Shown one piece after another: positions 1-8,795 of a stretch of DNA of 64,000 nt. Both the position numbers and the translations under genes were made by a program. The number at the start of each line of letters is the position of its first letter. Position 1 is the stretch's first letter. Source of the stretch: Poriferisodalis sp965262965 (lineage in GTDB: Bacteria; Actinomycetota; Acidimicrobiia; Acidimicrobiales; Poriferisodalaceae). A model generated the notes under the pieces. It did no database searches. It was not told the origin of the DNA and saw only the letters and a program-made list of their open reading frames with translations. The stretch covers positions 2,790,001 to 2,854,000 of the forward strand of contig NZ_OZ253573.1 in the NCBI RefSeq assembly GCF_965262965.1. The letters are read 5' to 3'.

Positions 1-1
1 G

Positions 2-1237
2 ATGAGTGACCCAGTGAATGTCGCACTGCTGACACCCGAACGAGCAGAGCTCGTCGCGAAGATGGCCGAACTCGGGCCCGCGTTCGCCGAGCGTGCTCCG
101 AAGTACGACCGCGATGCCAGCTTCCCGCACGAGAACTGGGCAGATCTGGCCGACGCCGGGTTCTTGGGCCTATGCGTGCCCACAGAGGCCGGCGGGCTCG
201 GCACGGACTTCGTGGGCTACGCGTTGGTGGCCGAGGAGATGGGACGGCACTGCGCGACGACTGCGCTGACGTTCAACATGCACACCGCGACGGCGCTGCT
301 GGCAGGACCGATTGCGGAGTCGCTGCTGGCCGGCCCCAACGGCCGCGCACTGGATCCCGACGGACAGATGTCTGCACATCTCGAAGCCAACCGCCCGCAG
401 CTGTGGCACGGCATGATCAGCGAGCGCGTGATCCATTCCCAGCCGTTCTCTGAGGGACAGGCGCCTGGTGCCCGCTCGGGCTTGAGCACCACCGCTGTGC
501 GGACCGACGGCGGCTATGTGGTGACCGGCCGCAAGATCTTCGCCTCGTTGAGCGGCGCGGCACACCGGCACAACGTGCTCGCCGTTGTGGAAGGCGATCC
601 CCGCATTCGCCTGCTGGGCGTACCCGCCGACTCCGACGGCGTCGAGATCGTCGGCGACTGGGATCCGCTGGGAATGCGCGGCACCGACTCGCGCACTCTG
701 CTGATGGACAACGTGTTCGTGCCCGCTGCGAACGAGGTGCTGCCGCCCGGGATGTTCAACGCGATGGTGTCGCGCTTTCCGCAGTTCTACATGAGCCTGT
801 CGTTCAGCTACCTGGGACTCATGCGTGCCATCTTGGACACAACGCGGACCTATCTGCGCGGTGAATCCGGCGTGAAGGCCTCGCGGGATCACCCGATCAA
901 GCAGACGGGCTGGGCGCAGCTGCAGCTCATCTACGACCGGGCGCAGGCGCTGACGTACCGCGTGCTCACAGAGGTCTGCGCCGACCCTGATCCTGAACAG
1001 CTGCGCCGCGCCCAAGTGGCAACCGTCACGACGATGGAGAGCGCGCCCGAGATGGCGTCGCTGGCGCTGCGCACCTGCGGCGGCCGGTCGTTGCTGCGAC
1101 CGGGCAGGCTCGAACAGCACTACCGGGATGCCCGCTGCGGCGCCACGATGCTGCCGTGGAGCACCGAGGAGCTGCTCGTGCGGCTCGGTCGCAACGGCCT
1201 TTACGACCCTGACGGCAATGACCCTGACCCGGCCTGA
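2..1237 (+). CDS. Acyl-CoA dehydrogenase family protein
   Basis: A 411-residue flavoprotein of the acyl-CoA dehydrogenase superfamily, expected to introduce an alpha,beta double bond into an acyl-CoA thioester in the cytoplasm and pass electrons to ETF. The helical N-terminal domain (about residues 1-130), the beta middle domain with the motif VTGRKIFASLSG near residue 174, and the C-terminal helical domain (about 260-395) appear in the usual order, and the length is typical. An ATG at base 2 gives a complete protein, but upstream context is outside the window. The substrate cannot be read from the sequence; short or branched chains are as likely as long ones. No obvious pathway partner lies beside it; the next gene encodes a secreted lipoprotein. 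Confidence 0.85.
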   Translation: MSDPVNVALLTPERAELVAKMAELGPAFAERAPKYDRDASFPHENWADLADAGFLGLCVPTEAGGLGTDFVGYALVAEEMGRHCATTALTFNMHTATALLAGPIAESLLAGPNGRALDPDGQMSAHLEANRPQLWHGMISERVIHSQPFSEGQAPGARSGLSTTAVRTDGGYVVTGRKIFASLSGAAHRHNVLAVVEGDPRIRLLGVPADSDGVEIVGDWDPLGMRGTDSRTLLMDNVFVPAANEVLPPGMFNAMVSRFPQFYMSLSFSYLGLMRAILDTTRTYLRGESGVKASRDHPIKQTGWAQLQLIYDRAQALTYRVLTEVCADPDPEQLRRAQVATVTTMESAPEMASLALRTCGGRSLLRPGRLEQHYRDARCGATMLPWSTEELLVRLGRNGLYDPDGNDPDPA

Positions 1238-1329
1238 CGCCGCAGCCTGACGTCGCTGCGTCCCCAGCGCTGACACCGGACTGTAACGATGGCGTCGGAA
1301 CGTCAATCTGCCGCAGCGACTCTGTCTAT

Positions 1330-3672
1330 GTGATGACCAACTCGAAGATGCGACATGCATCGAGACCAATGACTGGCCGCCTGCTGGTCGTGCTGCTCGC
1401 AGCGGGGCTGTTCGCGGCTGCCTGCACCAGCGACTCCGCCGATGCTCCGGCCGGAGATTCCGCTGCGCCGACAACGAGCCCGTCGGCGGCAACCGACGGT
1501 AAGCAGCCCGACACTCCCACCAGCGAAGACCCTGGCGCTGAGCCATCGAGCGACGACGATGAGGACACTGCTGGGGCCGACGTCGACGTCGACGACGATT
1601 CGTCTAGCGAGGCTTCCGAGCAGGAACGACAACGGGTCGAAGAGGAGCGAAGGCGTCACGAGGCGGAGGAACGCCAGAGGCGTCGCGAGGCAGACGGCGC
1701 ACAGACTGCCGCGCTGGAGCGGTTCAGCGACTGCGGCGCGGTGCTCGACTATGTCCATACGAACGCGGCGCAAGCCGTTGGCCCGTGGGGCCTTGGCGAC
1801 GGCTTCGGCATCGAGGGGGATGTCATCGAGGAGGGCGCGATTGCCGTTGACGAGGCGGCCTCGGGTGACGTCGCGTCGTTGCAGGCAGGCGTCGACTACA
1901 GCACCTCCAACGTGCAGGAAGCGGGCATCGACGAGCCCGACGTGCTCAAGACCGACGGCGAGCGGATCATCGTCGCGAGCGAGAACCGGGTGCATGTCGT
2001 GGACTTGACCGGCGCTGAGCCTGAGCTGGTCGCGTCGCTGACACTCGGCGATCACTGGGGCTCGAGACTGTTGCTGCACGGTGATCGGGTGTTCGTGTTC
2101 TCATGGCGCTGGGACGTCATCGTGCCGTTCGAGCACGATGCTGACGATCCCCTCGAAGTGGGCGGCGTCCCGCCGGAATCCGCATGGGGCCCCACGACCG
2201 AGATTGTCGAGATCGATTTGGCTGGCTCGACCCCGTCGATCGTGCGGCGGCTGAGCATCGAAGGCAACTACGTCAGCGCCCGCATGACCGCCGGCGTTGT
2301 GCGCATCGTTACCAGCTCGAGGCCGCGTGCCATCCCGTGGGCCGTACCGGAGGCGGCTGACCTTGCCGCCCAGGAGCAGGCAACCCAGACGAATCGTGAG
2401 ATTGCTGCCGCCACCACAGTCGATCATTGGCTCCCGCGCTACAAGTTGTCAGATTCCGCCAGCACGACCCTCGTGTTCGGTCGCCTTGTCGATTGCGACC
2501 GCGTCTGGGCTCCCGCTCACTACTCGGGTCCGGGCACGCTCAGCGTCACCACCATCGACATCGCTGCGGACGGCCTGGCGGCATCGTTGGACACCACGTC
2601 GATCATGTCCGACGGCAGCACGGTGTACGCCTCGCCCCAGAACCTCTACGTGACAACGACTCGATGGTTCAACTGGCATACCCAGCCACAGGGTCTCGAA
2701 GACGGCACGCTCGCCGAGACCGAGGTCCACGCGTTCGACACCGCCGATGTGCTCTCGAGCCACTACGTCGGGTCTGCGACGGTGACCGGCACCGTGCTGA
2801 ACCAGTACTCGATGTCCGAGTACGACGGCCACCTGAGGATCGCGACAACGACAGTCCCGCGGTGGCGCTTCGAGGGTGAGCCCGAATCTGAGAGCCTCGT
2901 GACGGTGTTGGCCGTTGACGCCGACGGCCTGTGGGAGGTCGGCCAGATCGGCGGGCTTGGCGTCGGCGAGCGAATCTTTGCGGTTCGGTACCTGGGTGAC
3001 ATCGCCGCGGTGGTGACGTTCCGTCAGACGGATCCGCTGTACATCATCGACCTGACTGACCCAGCTTCGCCGACGGTGCGAGGCGAACTCAAGATTCACG
3101 GCTACTCGGCCTATCTGCATCCCATCGGCGACGACCGGTTGCTCGGCGTCGGCCAGGACGCCGACGAAGAAGGCCGAACTCTCGGCACCCAGGTGTCGCT
3201 GTTCGATATCGCTGACTTGGATCGGCCCGAACGCATCGCCCAGTGGACGGCGCCGGGTGGCCGCAGTCAGGTGGAGTTCGATGCGCTCGCGTTCTTGTAC
3301 TGGCCCCCGACCGGTCTCGCGGTGCTGCCCATGAACCAGTATCCGAGTGACGAGAACGAAGCTGATTCTCCATTCCTCGGTGCCGTGGCGCTCACAACTG
3401 TCGATGACGAGCTGCATGAACTCGCTCGCTTCAGTCATGCGGACCCGCCGCTGCGCAAGTGCCTCGAATCCCGAGAGATCACCGTCCGCCCCGACGGTTC
3501 CGAGGAAGTCGGACCCTTCGAGCGCTACTGCTGGTGGGACACCGACTACCAGGCGCGCGTTCTCGCGAGCGCAGTTGTCGACGGCCGGCTGTACCTCGCA
3601 TCGAACGAGGCACTCGAATCAATCGAGCTGGGTTCGACAGAGCGCGTCTCGCTGCTGCGGTGGGCTGACTGA
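1330..3672 (+). CDS. Secreted beta-propeller domain lipoprotein
   Basis: A 780-residue exported protein. The N-terminus has a basic stretch, a hydrophobic segment (about residues 17-31) and a lipobox-like FAAAC with Cys at residue 32, so membrane anchoring outside the cell is likely. It continues with an acidic low-complexity linker (about 34-95) and a very charged Glu/Arg helix (about 97-125), probably a coiled-coil stalk. The remaining ~600 residues contain the signature of bacterial 'beta propeller domain' proteins (YSTSNVQEAGIDEPDVLKTD, then repeated blades). Function of the family is unknown; a surface scaffold or sensor is plausible. GTG at 1330 and ATG at 1333 are adjacent candidate starts; ATG 1348 is a third. 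Confidence 0.75.
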   Translation: MMTNSKMRHASRPMTGRLLVVLLAAGLFAAACTSDSADAPAGDSAAPTTSPSAATDGKQPDTPTSEDPGAEPSSDDDEDTAGADVDVDDDSSSEASEQERQRVEEERRRHEAEERQRRREADGAQTAALERFSDCGAVLDYVHTNAAQAVGPWGLGDGFGIEGDVIEEGAIAVDEAASGDVASLQAGVDYSTSNVQEAGIDEPDVLKTDGERIIVASENRVHVVDLTGAEPELVASLTLGDHWGSRLLLHGDRVFVFSWRWDVIVPFEHDADDPLEVGGVPPESAWGPTTEIVEIDLAGSTPSIVRRLSIEGNYVSARMTAGVVRIVTSSRPRAIPWAVPEAADLAAQEQATQTNREIAAATTVDHWLPRYKLSDSASTTLVFGRLVDCDRVWAPAHYSGPGTLSVTTIDIAADGLAASLDTTSIMSDGSTVYASPQNLYVTTTRWFNWHTQPQGLEDGTLAETEVHAFDTADVLSSHYVGSATVTGTVLNQYSMSEYDGHLRIATTTVPRWRFEGEPESESLVTVLAVDADGLWEVGQIGGLGVGERIFAVRYLGDIAAVVTFRQTDPLYIIDLTDPASPTVRGELKIHGYSAYLHPIGDDRLLGVGQDADEEGRTLGTQVSLFDIADLDRPERIAQWTAPGGRSQVEFDALAFLYWPPTGLAVLPMNQYPSDENEADSPFLGAVALTTVDDELHELARFSHADPPLRKCLESREITVRPDGSEEVGPFERYCWWDTDYQARVLASAVVDGRLYLASNEALESIELGSTERVSLLRWAD

Positions 3673-3806
3673 ACGCGCGCGACTGCCTGCCGGGGCGCGA
3701 GACGCGGCTGCGTGCTGCCCGCCGCGAATGCGGCTGAGGCCGGGTCAGCGCTTGCGGGCAGTCGATTTCGGGCGTGATCCGGCTGTTCATCGGCCATAGT
3801 GATGCC

Positions 3807-4712
3807 ATGGACACCCCGCAGAACGCTGACGAACGATCCATCGTCGTCTGGGACGGTTCGCCGCAGCTGAAGAACCCGCTGCTGCTGGTGGCCTTCGAGG
3901 GCTGGTTCGATGCCGGCGAGTGCGCCACGGGTGCGTTGGACTGGATCCGGCGCCGCAGCGAAGCGCGACGCGTCTGCCACATCGATCCAGAGGAGTTCTA
4001 CGACTTCCAGGAGAGCCGACCGCACATCGAGATCGCACCCGACGGCGAGCGCCTCGTTCGCTGGCCAGCAGTCGAGTGTCATGTCGCGCCGGCCGCGCCG
4101 CCGCACGACCTGGTGCTGCTGTCGGGCATCGAGCCACGCATGCGCTGGCGCACGTTCTGCGACGGCGTGGTCGAGATTGCCTCCGAACTTGGCTGCCAGA
4201 TGGTGGTGACGCTCGGTGCAATGGTCGCCGGCGTCGCCCATTCGCGGGCAGCGAGCGTGAAAGGCAGCGCGGCGAGCACCGACCTGGCGAAGCGGCTGGG
4301 ACTCGACCGCCCGACCTATCAGGGTCCGACCGGCATCATTGGCACTCTGCACGACGTGCTGGACCGAGCAGCGCTTCCTGTGGTGTCGTTGCGTGTCGGC
4401 GTGCCGCACTACGTGGCCGGCCCGCCGAATCCGAAGGGCACCCGAGCCCTGCTCTCCCACGTCGAGACGGTCACCGGCGTGCCGACCGGCTACCAGGATC
4501 TGGATTCGAGCGTCGATGCATGGGAACAACGCGTCAATGAGGCGGTCGAGCGCGATCCCGAGATCGTTGCCTACATCCGTCAACTGGAAGCCGAAGCCGA
4601 TCGATCTGAGTCCGAGAACCTCCCCAGCGGCGACGATCTTGCCCAGGAGTTCCAGAAGTTCTTGGCTGAGCAGCGCCAGGCCGGCGAGCCGGACGGCGCC
4701 GGCGGGGACTGA
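3807..4712 (+). CDS. PAC2 family protein
   Basis: A 301-residue protein of the PAC2 (proteasome assembly chaperone 2-like) family found throughout actinobacteria, with family blocks PLLLVAFEGWFDAGECATGA near the N-terminus, an LLSGIEPRMRW block, and VTLGAM and GVPHYVAGPPNPKGTRALL later on. In actinobacteria the family is often associated with proteasome-bearing genomes, but its biochemical role is not established. The ATG at 3807 is preferred; the frame is open back to a GTG at 3774 that adds eleven residues not expected in the family. The next gene is aroC, 60 bases downstream on the same strand. Confidence 0.75.
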   Translation: MDTPQNADERSIVVWDGSPQLKNPLLLVAFEGWFDAGECATGALDWIRRRSEARRVCHIDPEEFYDFQESRPHIEIAPDGERLVRWPAVECHVAPAAPPHDLVLLSGIEPRMRWRTFCDGVVEIASELGCQMVVTLGAMVAGVAHSRAASVKGSAASTDLAKRLGLDRPTYQGPTGIIGTLHDVLDRAALPVVSLRVGVPHYVAGPPNPKGTRALLSHVETVTGVPTGYQDLDSSVDAWEQRVNEAVERDPEIVAYIRQLEAEADRSESENLPSGDDLAQEFQKFLAEQRQAGEPDGAGGD

Positions 4713-4772
4713 GTCCGCCAGGACACAAAACAACCCTCGTTCCGGGCCGCGCGCGGTCGTAGGGTTCGTGGG

Positions 4773-5870
4773 ATGGGCGGCAGCACGTTCGGCGAACGCT
4801 TCGCGGTCACCACGTTTGGCGAGTCCCACGGCGGGGCGCTGGGCGTGATCGTCGACGGCTGCCCCGCGCGTATTGAGCTGAGCGCTGACGATGTGCAGGT
4901 TGAGCTGGACCGCCGCAGACCCGGACAGAGCCGGCTGGTCACCCAACGCGACGAGGCCGACAGGGTCACGATCCACTCGGGTGTCTTCGAGGGTTTGACG
5001 CTGGGGACGCCAATCGGCATGACCGTTGCCAACACCGATGCCCGACCGGGTGCCTATGCGGACATGGCAGCCGTGTACCGGCCTAGCCACGCCGACTTCA
5101 CCACTGAGGCCAAGTACGGGATCCGCAACTGGCAGGGGGGAGGCCGGGCTTCTGCTCGCGAGACCGTCGGCCGGGTGGCGGCAGGCGCCGTCGCCCGCAG
5201 GATTCTCTCGACGGTCGGCACCGAGGTGCTGGGCTGGGTCAGCTCGGTGCGCGACATCAACGCCGACGTTGATCCCGCGGCGCTGATGCGTGACGACGTC
5301 GAAGCCGACCCGACCCGATGCCCGGATCCAGCCGCCGCGGCCCGGATGACCGAGGCCATCGAGGCGGCCCGGCGCGACGGCGATTCGCTGGGCGGCGTCG
5401 TGGCTTGTGTGGCGCGTGGGGTTCCGGCCGGGCTGGGAGAGCCCGTGTTCGACAAGCTCGACGCCGAGCTGGCCGGGGCGGTGATGTCGCTGCCGGCGGC
5501 GAAGGGCGTCGAGATCGGCAGCGGGTTCGCTGGAACGCTGATGACCGGACGCCAGCACAACGATGAATTCGCACCGGGGCCCGATGGGCGGCCGGTCACT
5601 GTCACCAACCGCAGCGGCGGCATCCAGGGCGGCATCAGCAACGGGGCCGACATCGTGCTGCGCGTCGCCTTCAAGCCCACCGCCACCATCGCGAGCGAGC
5701 AGAAGACCGTGACCAGCGCCGGGGAGCCCACAGTGCTGGCCGCCCGTGGCCGCCACGACCCCTGCGTGCTGCCCCGGGCGGTGCCCATGGTGGAAGCGAT
5801 GGTGTGCCTGGTGCTGGCCGACCATCTGCTGCGCCAGCAGACCACACAGCTCGTGCAGCCACCCCGCTGA
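4773..5870 (+). CDS. aroC: Chorismate synthase
   Basis: Catalyses the last shikimate-pathway step, 1,4-anti-elimination of phosphate from EPSP to chorismate, using reduced FMN. The 365-residue length is standard. Signature segments are present: FGESHGG at the N-terminus, RRPGQSRLVTQRDE (substrate and flavin site) near residue 46, and GGIQGGISNG near residue 283. The product feeds aromatic amino acids and, in this window, the isochorismate synthase of the menaquinone branch at 43-45 kb. No other shikimate genes are adjacent. The ATG at 4773 starts exactly at the conserved N-terminus. Confidence 0.95.
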   Translation: MGGSTFGERFAVTTFGESHGGALGVIVDGCPARIELSADDVQVELDRRRPGQSRLVTQRDEADRVTIHSGVFEGLTLGTPIGMTVANTDARPGAYADMAAVYRPSHADFTTEAKYGIRNWQGGGRASARETVGRVAAGAVARRILSTVGTEVLGWVSSVRDINADVDPAALMRDDVEADPTRCPDPAAAARMTEAIEAARRDGDSLGGVVACVARGVPAGLGEPVFDKLDAELAGAVMSLPAAKGVEIGSGFAGTLMTGRQHNDEFAPGPDGRPVTVTNRSGGIQGGISNGADIVLRVAFKPTATIASEQKTVTSAGEPTVLAARGRHDPCVLPRAVPMVEAMVCLVLADHLLRQQTTQLVQPPR

Positions 5871-5910
5871 GCGACACGGTGGTCTTGCCCCCCAAACCGC
5901 GGGCGCGCTG

Positions 5911-6651
5911 ATGGACGCACCGCAAATCGTTCTGGTAGTCGGTGCAGGCCTTGTCGCTGGAGTCGTGAATGCCATGGCCGGCGGCGGCTCGCTGCTGACC
6001 GTGAGCCTGCTGACCGTCGTCGGAGATCTTGGCGGTCTCGTCGCAAACGGCACCAACCGCATCGGCGTCCTCACGCAGAACGTGGCCTCAGTGGCCGGAT
6101 TCCGCCGCGAGGGCGTGTCCGGCCTGCGCCGAGCCCTGCCCGTGCTCGTGCCCAGCTTGGTCGGCTCGCTGATCGGCGCGTACGTGGTCTCGAGCGTGCT
6201 CAGCGATACGGCCTTCGAACGGATCTTCGGGATCCTGATGGTGCCGTTGCTCATCGTGAGCCTGCGACCGCCCAAAGCGCGCAGCGACGACATCGTGTGG
6301 CCGAGGGCGCTGACCGTCGTGGTGTTCTTCGCGATCGGTCTCTATGGCGGCGCATTCCAGGCGGGCGTCGGCCTCATCCTGGTGCTGGCGCTGTCGCACG
6401 CCGGTTTGGACCTGGTGAATGCCAACGCGGTCAAGGTGGTGGTGATCGCCGTGCTGACCGCCGTGGCGGTGCCGGTGTTCATTCTGAACGATCAGGTGCA
6501 CTGGGGCTTCGCCGCCATCGTCGCCGTCGGCTTCGCCATCGGCGGATGGCTCGGCGCCCGCCTTGCCGTCCGCGGCGGCGAGCGCCTCATCCGCCCAGTT
6601 CTCGTCACCGCCGTCGTCGCCCTCGCCGGCCGCATGGTCGGTCTCTACTAG
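5911..6651 (+). CDS. Sulfite exporter TauE/SafE family membrane protein
   Basis: A 246-residue integral membrane protein with about eight hydrophobic helices and the family's paired glycine-rich signatures: AGVVNAMAGGGSLLTV near the N-terminus and GLYGGAFQAGVGLILV in the second half. TauE/SafE proteins are proposed anion exporters or permeases for sulfite, sulfoacetate or other organic acids; the substrate here is unknown. The ATG at 5911 fits the family N-terminus. The frame is open further upstream, but that extension overlaps aroC in another frame and is Cys/Trp-rich out-of-frame coding. The gap to aroC is 40 bases, so co-transcription is likely. Confidence 0.8.
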   Translation: MDAPQIVLVVGAGLVAGVVNAMAGGGSLLTVSLLTVVGDLGGLVANGTNRIGVLTQNVASVAGFRREGVSGLRRALPVLVPSLVGSLIGAYVVSSVLSDTAFERIFGILMVPLLIVSLRPPKARSDDIVWPRALTVVVFFAIGLYGGAFQAGVGLILVLALSHAGLDLVNANAVKVVVIAVLTAVAVPVFILNDQVHWGFAAIVAVGFAIGGWLGARLAVRGGERLIRPVLVTAVVALAGRMVGLY

Positions 6652-6685
6652 GCCCGGGCTGCGATTCGCCGCGTAGGGTCACGCC

Positions 6686-7840
6686 GTGATCTTTGACTTG
6701 GACTCCGAACGGGTTCGCAACCGTCCCGGTATCAAGTGGGGCCGTCAAGGTCCTGACGTGCTGGCCGCCTGGGTCGCCGACATGGACCTCGAGATGCCCG
6801 ATGTCGTGCTGGATGCGGTACGGGCTCGGATCGACTCCGGCGGTCTTGGCTACGACTTCTACGACCTGCCGATCCCCGTGCTGGCCGTGTTCGCGCAACG
6901 CATGGAAGCCGCGTTCGGCTGGACGATCGACCCCGCCGACACCGTGCGGGTGCACGACGTGATCCAAGGCCTGGAGCTGGCGATCACGCAGCTGACCGAG
7001 CCCGGCGACGGCGTCATCTTCCAGACCCCGGCGTACCCGCCGTTCTTCTCGAGCGTCGAAGGCCACGGCCGGCGCGTGGTGGCCAATCCCCTGATCCACA
7101 GCGACGACGGCTGGCGTTTGGACCTCGACCACTTCGACGCTGTTGCCTCCGCCCCCGACGTCACCGCGGTGATCCTGTGCCAGCCCCACAACCCTTGCGG
7201 CATGGTGATGGACGCCGATGAGATCTCGGCCGTCATCGAGCTTGCCGAGCGCCACGACCTCGTCGTGATCTCCGACGAGATCCACTGCGATCTTGTCTAT
7301 GAGCCGCGCCGTCACATCCCCGTGGCGTCGGTCAGCGAGCTGGCCTCCGAGCGCACGGTGACCGTCACCGCAGCAACGAAATCGTTCAACATGGCGGGGC
7401 TGCGAATGGCATTCCTGCACTCCGCTTCGCAGCGCTACCGCCCGGTGGTCAAGGCCATTCCGACGCGGTTGATCGGCGGCATCGGAATCCTGGGCCAGGT
7501 CGCGACGGTGGCCGGCTGGACTGACGCGCTGGATTGGCTGGCCGAGCTTGTCGAGGGCCTCGACAGCAATCGTCGCTTGTTGGCCGACCTGTTGGCCCAA
7601 CGCCTCCCGGAGGTTCGCTACCGTCCGCCCGACGCCACGTACCTGGCGTGGCTGGATTGCAGCGAGCTCGGCCTTGGCGATGACCCCGCAGCCACGTTTG
7701 TCGAGCACGGCCGTGTGTACCTGAACTCAGGCCCCGACTTCGGCCCCGAAGGCGCCGGCCATGTCCGTATCAATTTCGCGACCTCGCCCGCCATGCTCGA
7801 CGACGCCACCGCCCGAATGGCCAAAGCCATCGGCCGCTAG
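6686..7840 (+). CDS. PatB/MalY-type PLP-dependent C-S lyase (aminotransferase class I/II fold)
   Basis: A 384-residue fold-type I PLP enzyme closest to the MalY/PatB cystathionine beta-lyase group, which cleave cystathionine or related S-substituted cysteines to thiol, pyruvate and ammonia. Visible features are the N-terminal WVADMD block (residues about 31-36) that marks this subgroup, the substrate loop AYPPFF, ISDEIHCDL (Asp binding the PLP pyridine), and the Schiff-base lysine in TAATKSFNMAGLR near residue 233. The GTG at 6686 directly precedes the conserved N-terminus. Specificity (cystathionine versus other cysteine conjugates) cannot be set from sequence. It may follow the TauE-like exporter in one transcript (34-base gap), which would suit a sulfur-related role. 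Confidence 0.8.
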   Translation: MIFDLDSERVRNRPGIKWGRQGPDVLAAWVADMDLEMPDVVLDAVRARIDSGGLGYDFYDLPIPVLAVFAQRMEAAFGWTIDPADTVRVHDVIQGLELAITQLTEPGDGVIFQTPAYPPFFSSVEGHGRRVVANPLIHSDDGWRLDLDHFDAVASAPDVTAVILCQPHNPCGMVMDADEISAVIELAERHDLVVISDEIHCDLVYEPRRHIPVASVSELASERTVTVTAATKSFNMAGLRMAFLHSASQRYRPVVKAIPTRLIGGIGILGQVATVAGWTDALDWLAELVEGLDSNRRLLADLLAQRLPEVRYRPPDATYLAWLDCSELGLGDDPAATFVEHGRVYLNSGPDFGPEGAGHVRINFATSPAMLDDATARMAKAIGR

Positions 7841-7875
7841 CCCGACCGCAGCTGCGTCGGGGCCGCCGAATTGGT

Positions 7876-8733
7876 TCAGTCGTCAGCGATTTCTTCGGAC
7901 TCGCCCTTGCGGGCTTGGTGGCGCAGAACGAGGGTGTAGCCGACGATTGCCACGATGGCGAAGCTGAACCACTGCAGCGTGTAGCCCAAGTGCGGCCCCG
8001 CATCGAGTGCGGGCGGCGGCAGCGGTGTGACGAGTACCGCGCCGCCAGCGTCTGGCGCATTGTCGCCGAGTGCGATGTGAGTGCCGTCACCGCCAGCGGC
8101 GCTAGTGAGCTCCACGTAGATGGCCACGAGGTCAAGCGTCGTCTGCTGATCGATGCGCTCGACGTCGGTGCGGGCCAACGATGCCAGCCGACCCTGCGGC
8201 GGATCACTCGGTCCGAGCAGGCCGCGCTCCTGGCTGAGGCGAATGCGACCCTCGAGCACGTCGGCTGCGTCAAGCGCGGCGGCGTTGTGCGCCCAGTCGG
8301 TCGGCTCGGCAATCTCGCAGGCGCTTTGGGGGAGCCAGCCGGCGACCACGAGAACCCCTGGGCGTTCGGGGCCGCCGTTGAGATTGCCTGATGCTTCGAC
8401 CGGCACGGCGAGATGGCAACCGGCGAGACCGTCGAGGCTGCGATTGCGGATCCCGATGGCCTCGGGCCAGTCGATGCTCAGCACGTCGAGGCGCACCGTT
8501 CGGTACTCGAGCAGCGCAACGGTCTCGGTATCGGCGACAGCTTCGAAGAAGCGATCTGCATCGAGCGCGCGTGCCGACTGGCGTTCGGTGGCGAGCGCAT
8601 TGCGGTCGCGCTGTCCGTTGTGGCGGTCGAGCTGCCAGAACCCTGCGATCACGAAGACGATCAGCAGCGTGCCGGCAAGGGCGTGACCTGTCAGCCAGTG
8701 AGGCGTGCGCGCGAAGCGGTACGAATCTCGCAT
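7876..8733 (-). CDS. SURF1 family cytochrome oxidase biogenesis protein
   Basis: A 285-residue membrane protein of the SURF1 family, involved in insertion of heme a into cytochrome c oxidase. It has the family topology: an N-terminal transmembrane helix (GTLLIVFVIAGFWQLDRHNG region, with the conserved WQL-R pattern), a periplasmic domain with RTVRLDV and GVLVVAGWLP blocks, and a C-terminal helix (about 255-275) ending in a charged cytoplasmic tail. The ATG at 8733 fits; an ATG at 8775 would add fourteen residues and reduce the gap to the divergent HipA-like gene at 8796 to 20 bases. Presence implies an aerobic heme-copper oxidase elsewhere in the genome. Confidence 0.8.
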   Translation of the reverse strand: MRDSYRFARTPHWLTGHALAGTLLIVFVIAGFWQLDRHNGQRDRNALATERQSARALDADRFFEAVADTETVALLEYRTVRLDVLSIDWPEAIGIRNRSLDGLAGCHLAVPVEASGNLNGGPERPGVLVVAGWLPQSACEIAEPTDWAHNAAALDAADVLEGRIRLSQERGLLGPSDPPQGRLASLARTDVERIDQQTTLDLVAIYVELTSAAGGDGTHIALGDNAPDAGGAVLVTPLPPPALDAGPHLGYTLQWFSFAIVAIVGYTLVLRHQARKGESEEIADD

Positions 8734-8795
8734 CCGTCCTTCACGAGTCATGCGACTATGGGCGATGCCGGACACGTGCCGAACCTATCGACGCC

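Noticed and set aside
3546..6293. A 915-codon open frame on the minus strand
   Set aside because: It is antisense to PAC2, aroC and the TauE-like gene, has Arg/His/Ala-rich composition with no recognisable domain, and is a usual by-product of high GC in the third codon position.
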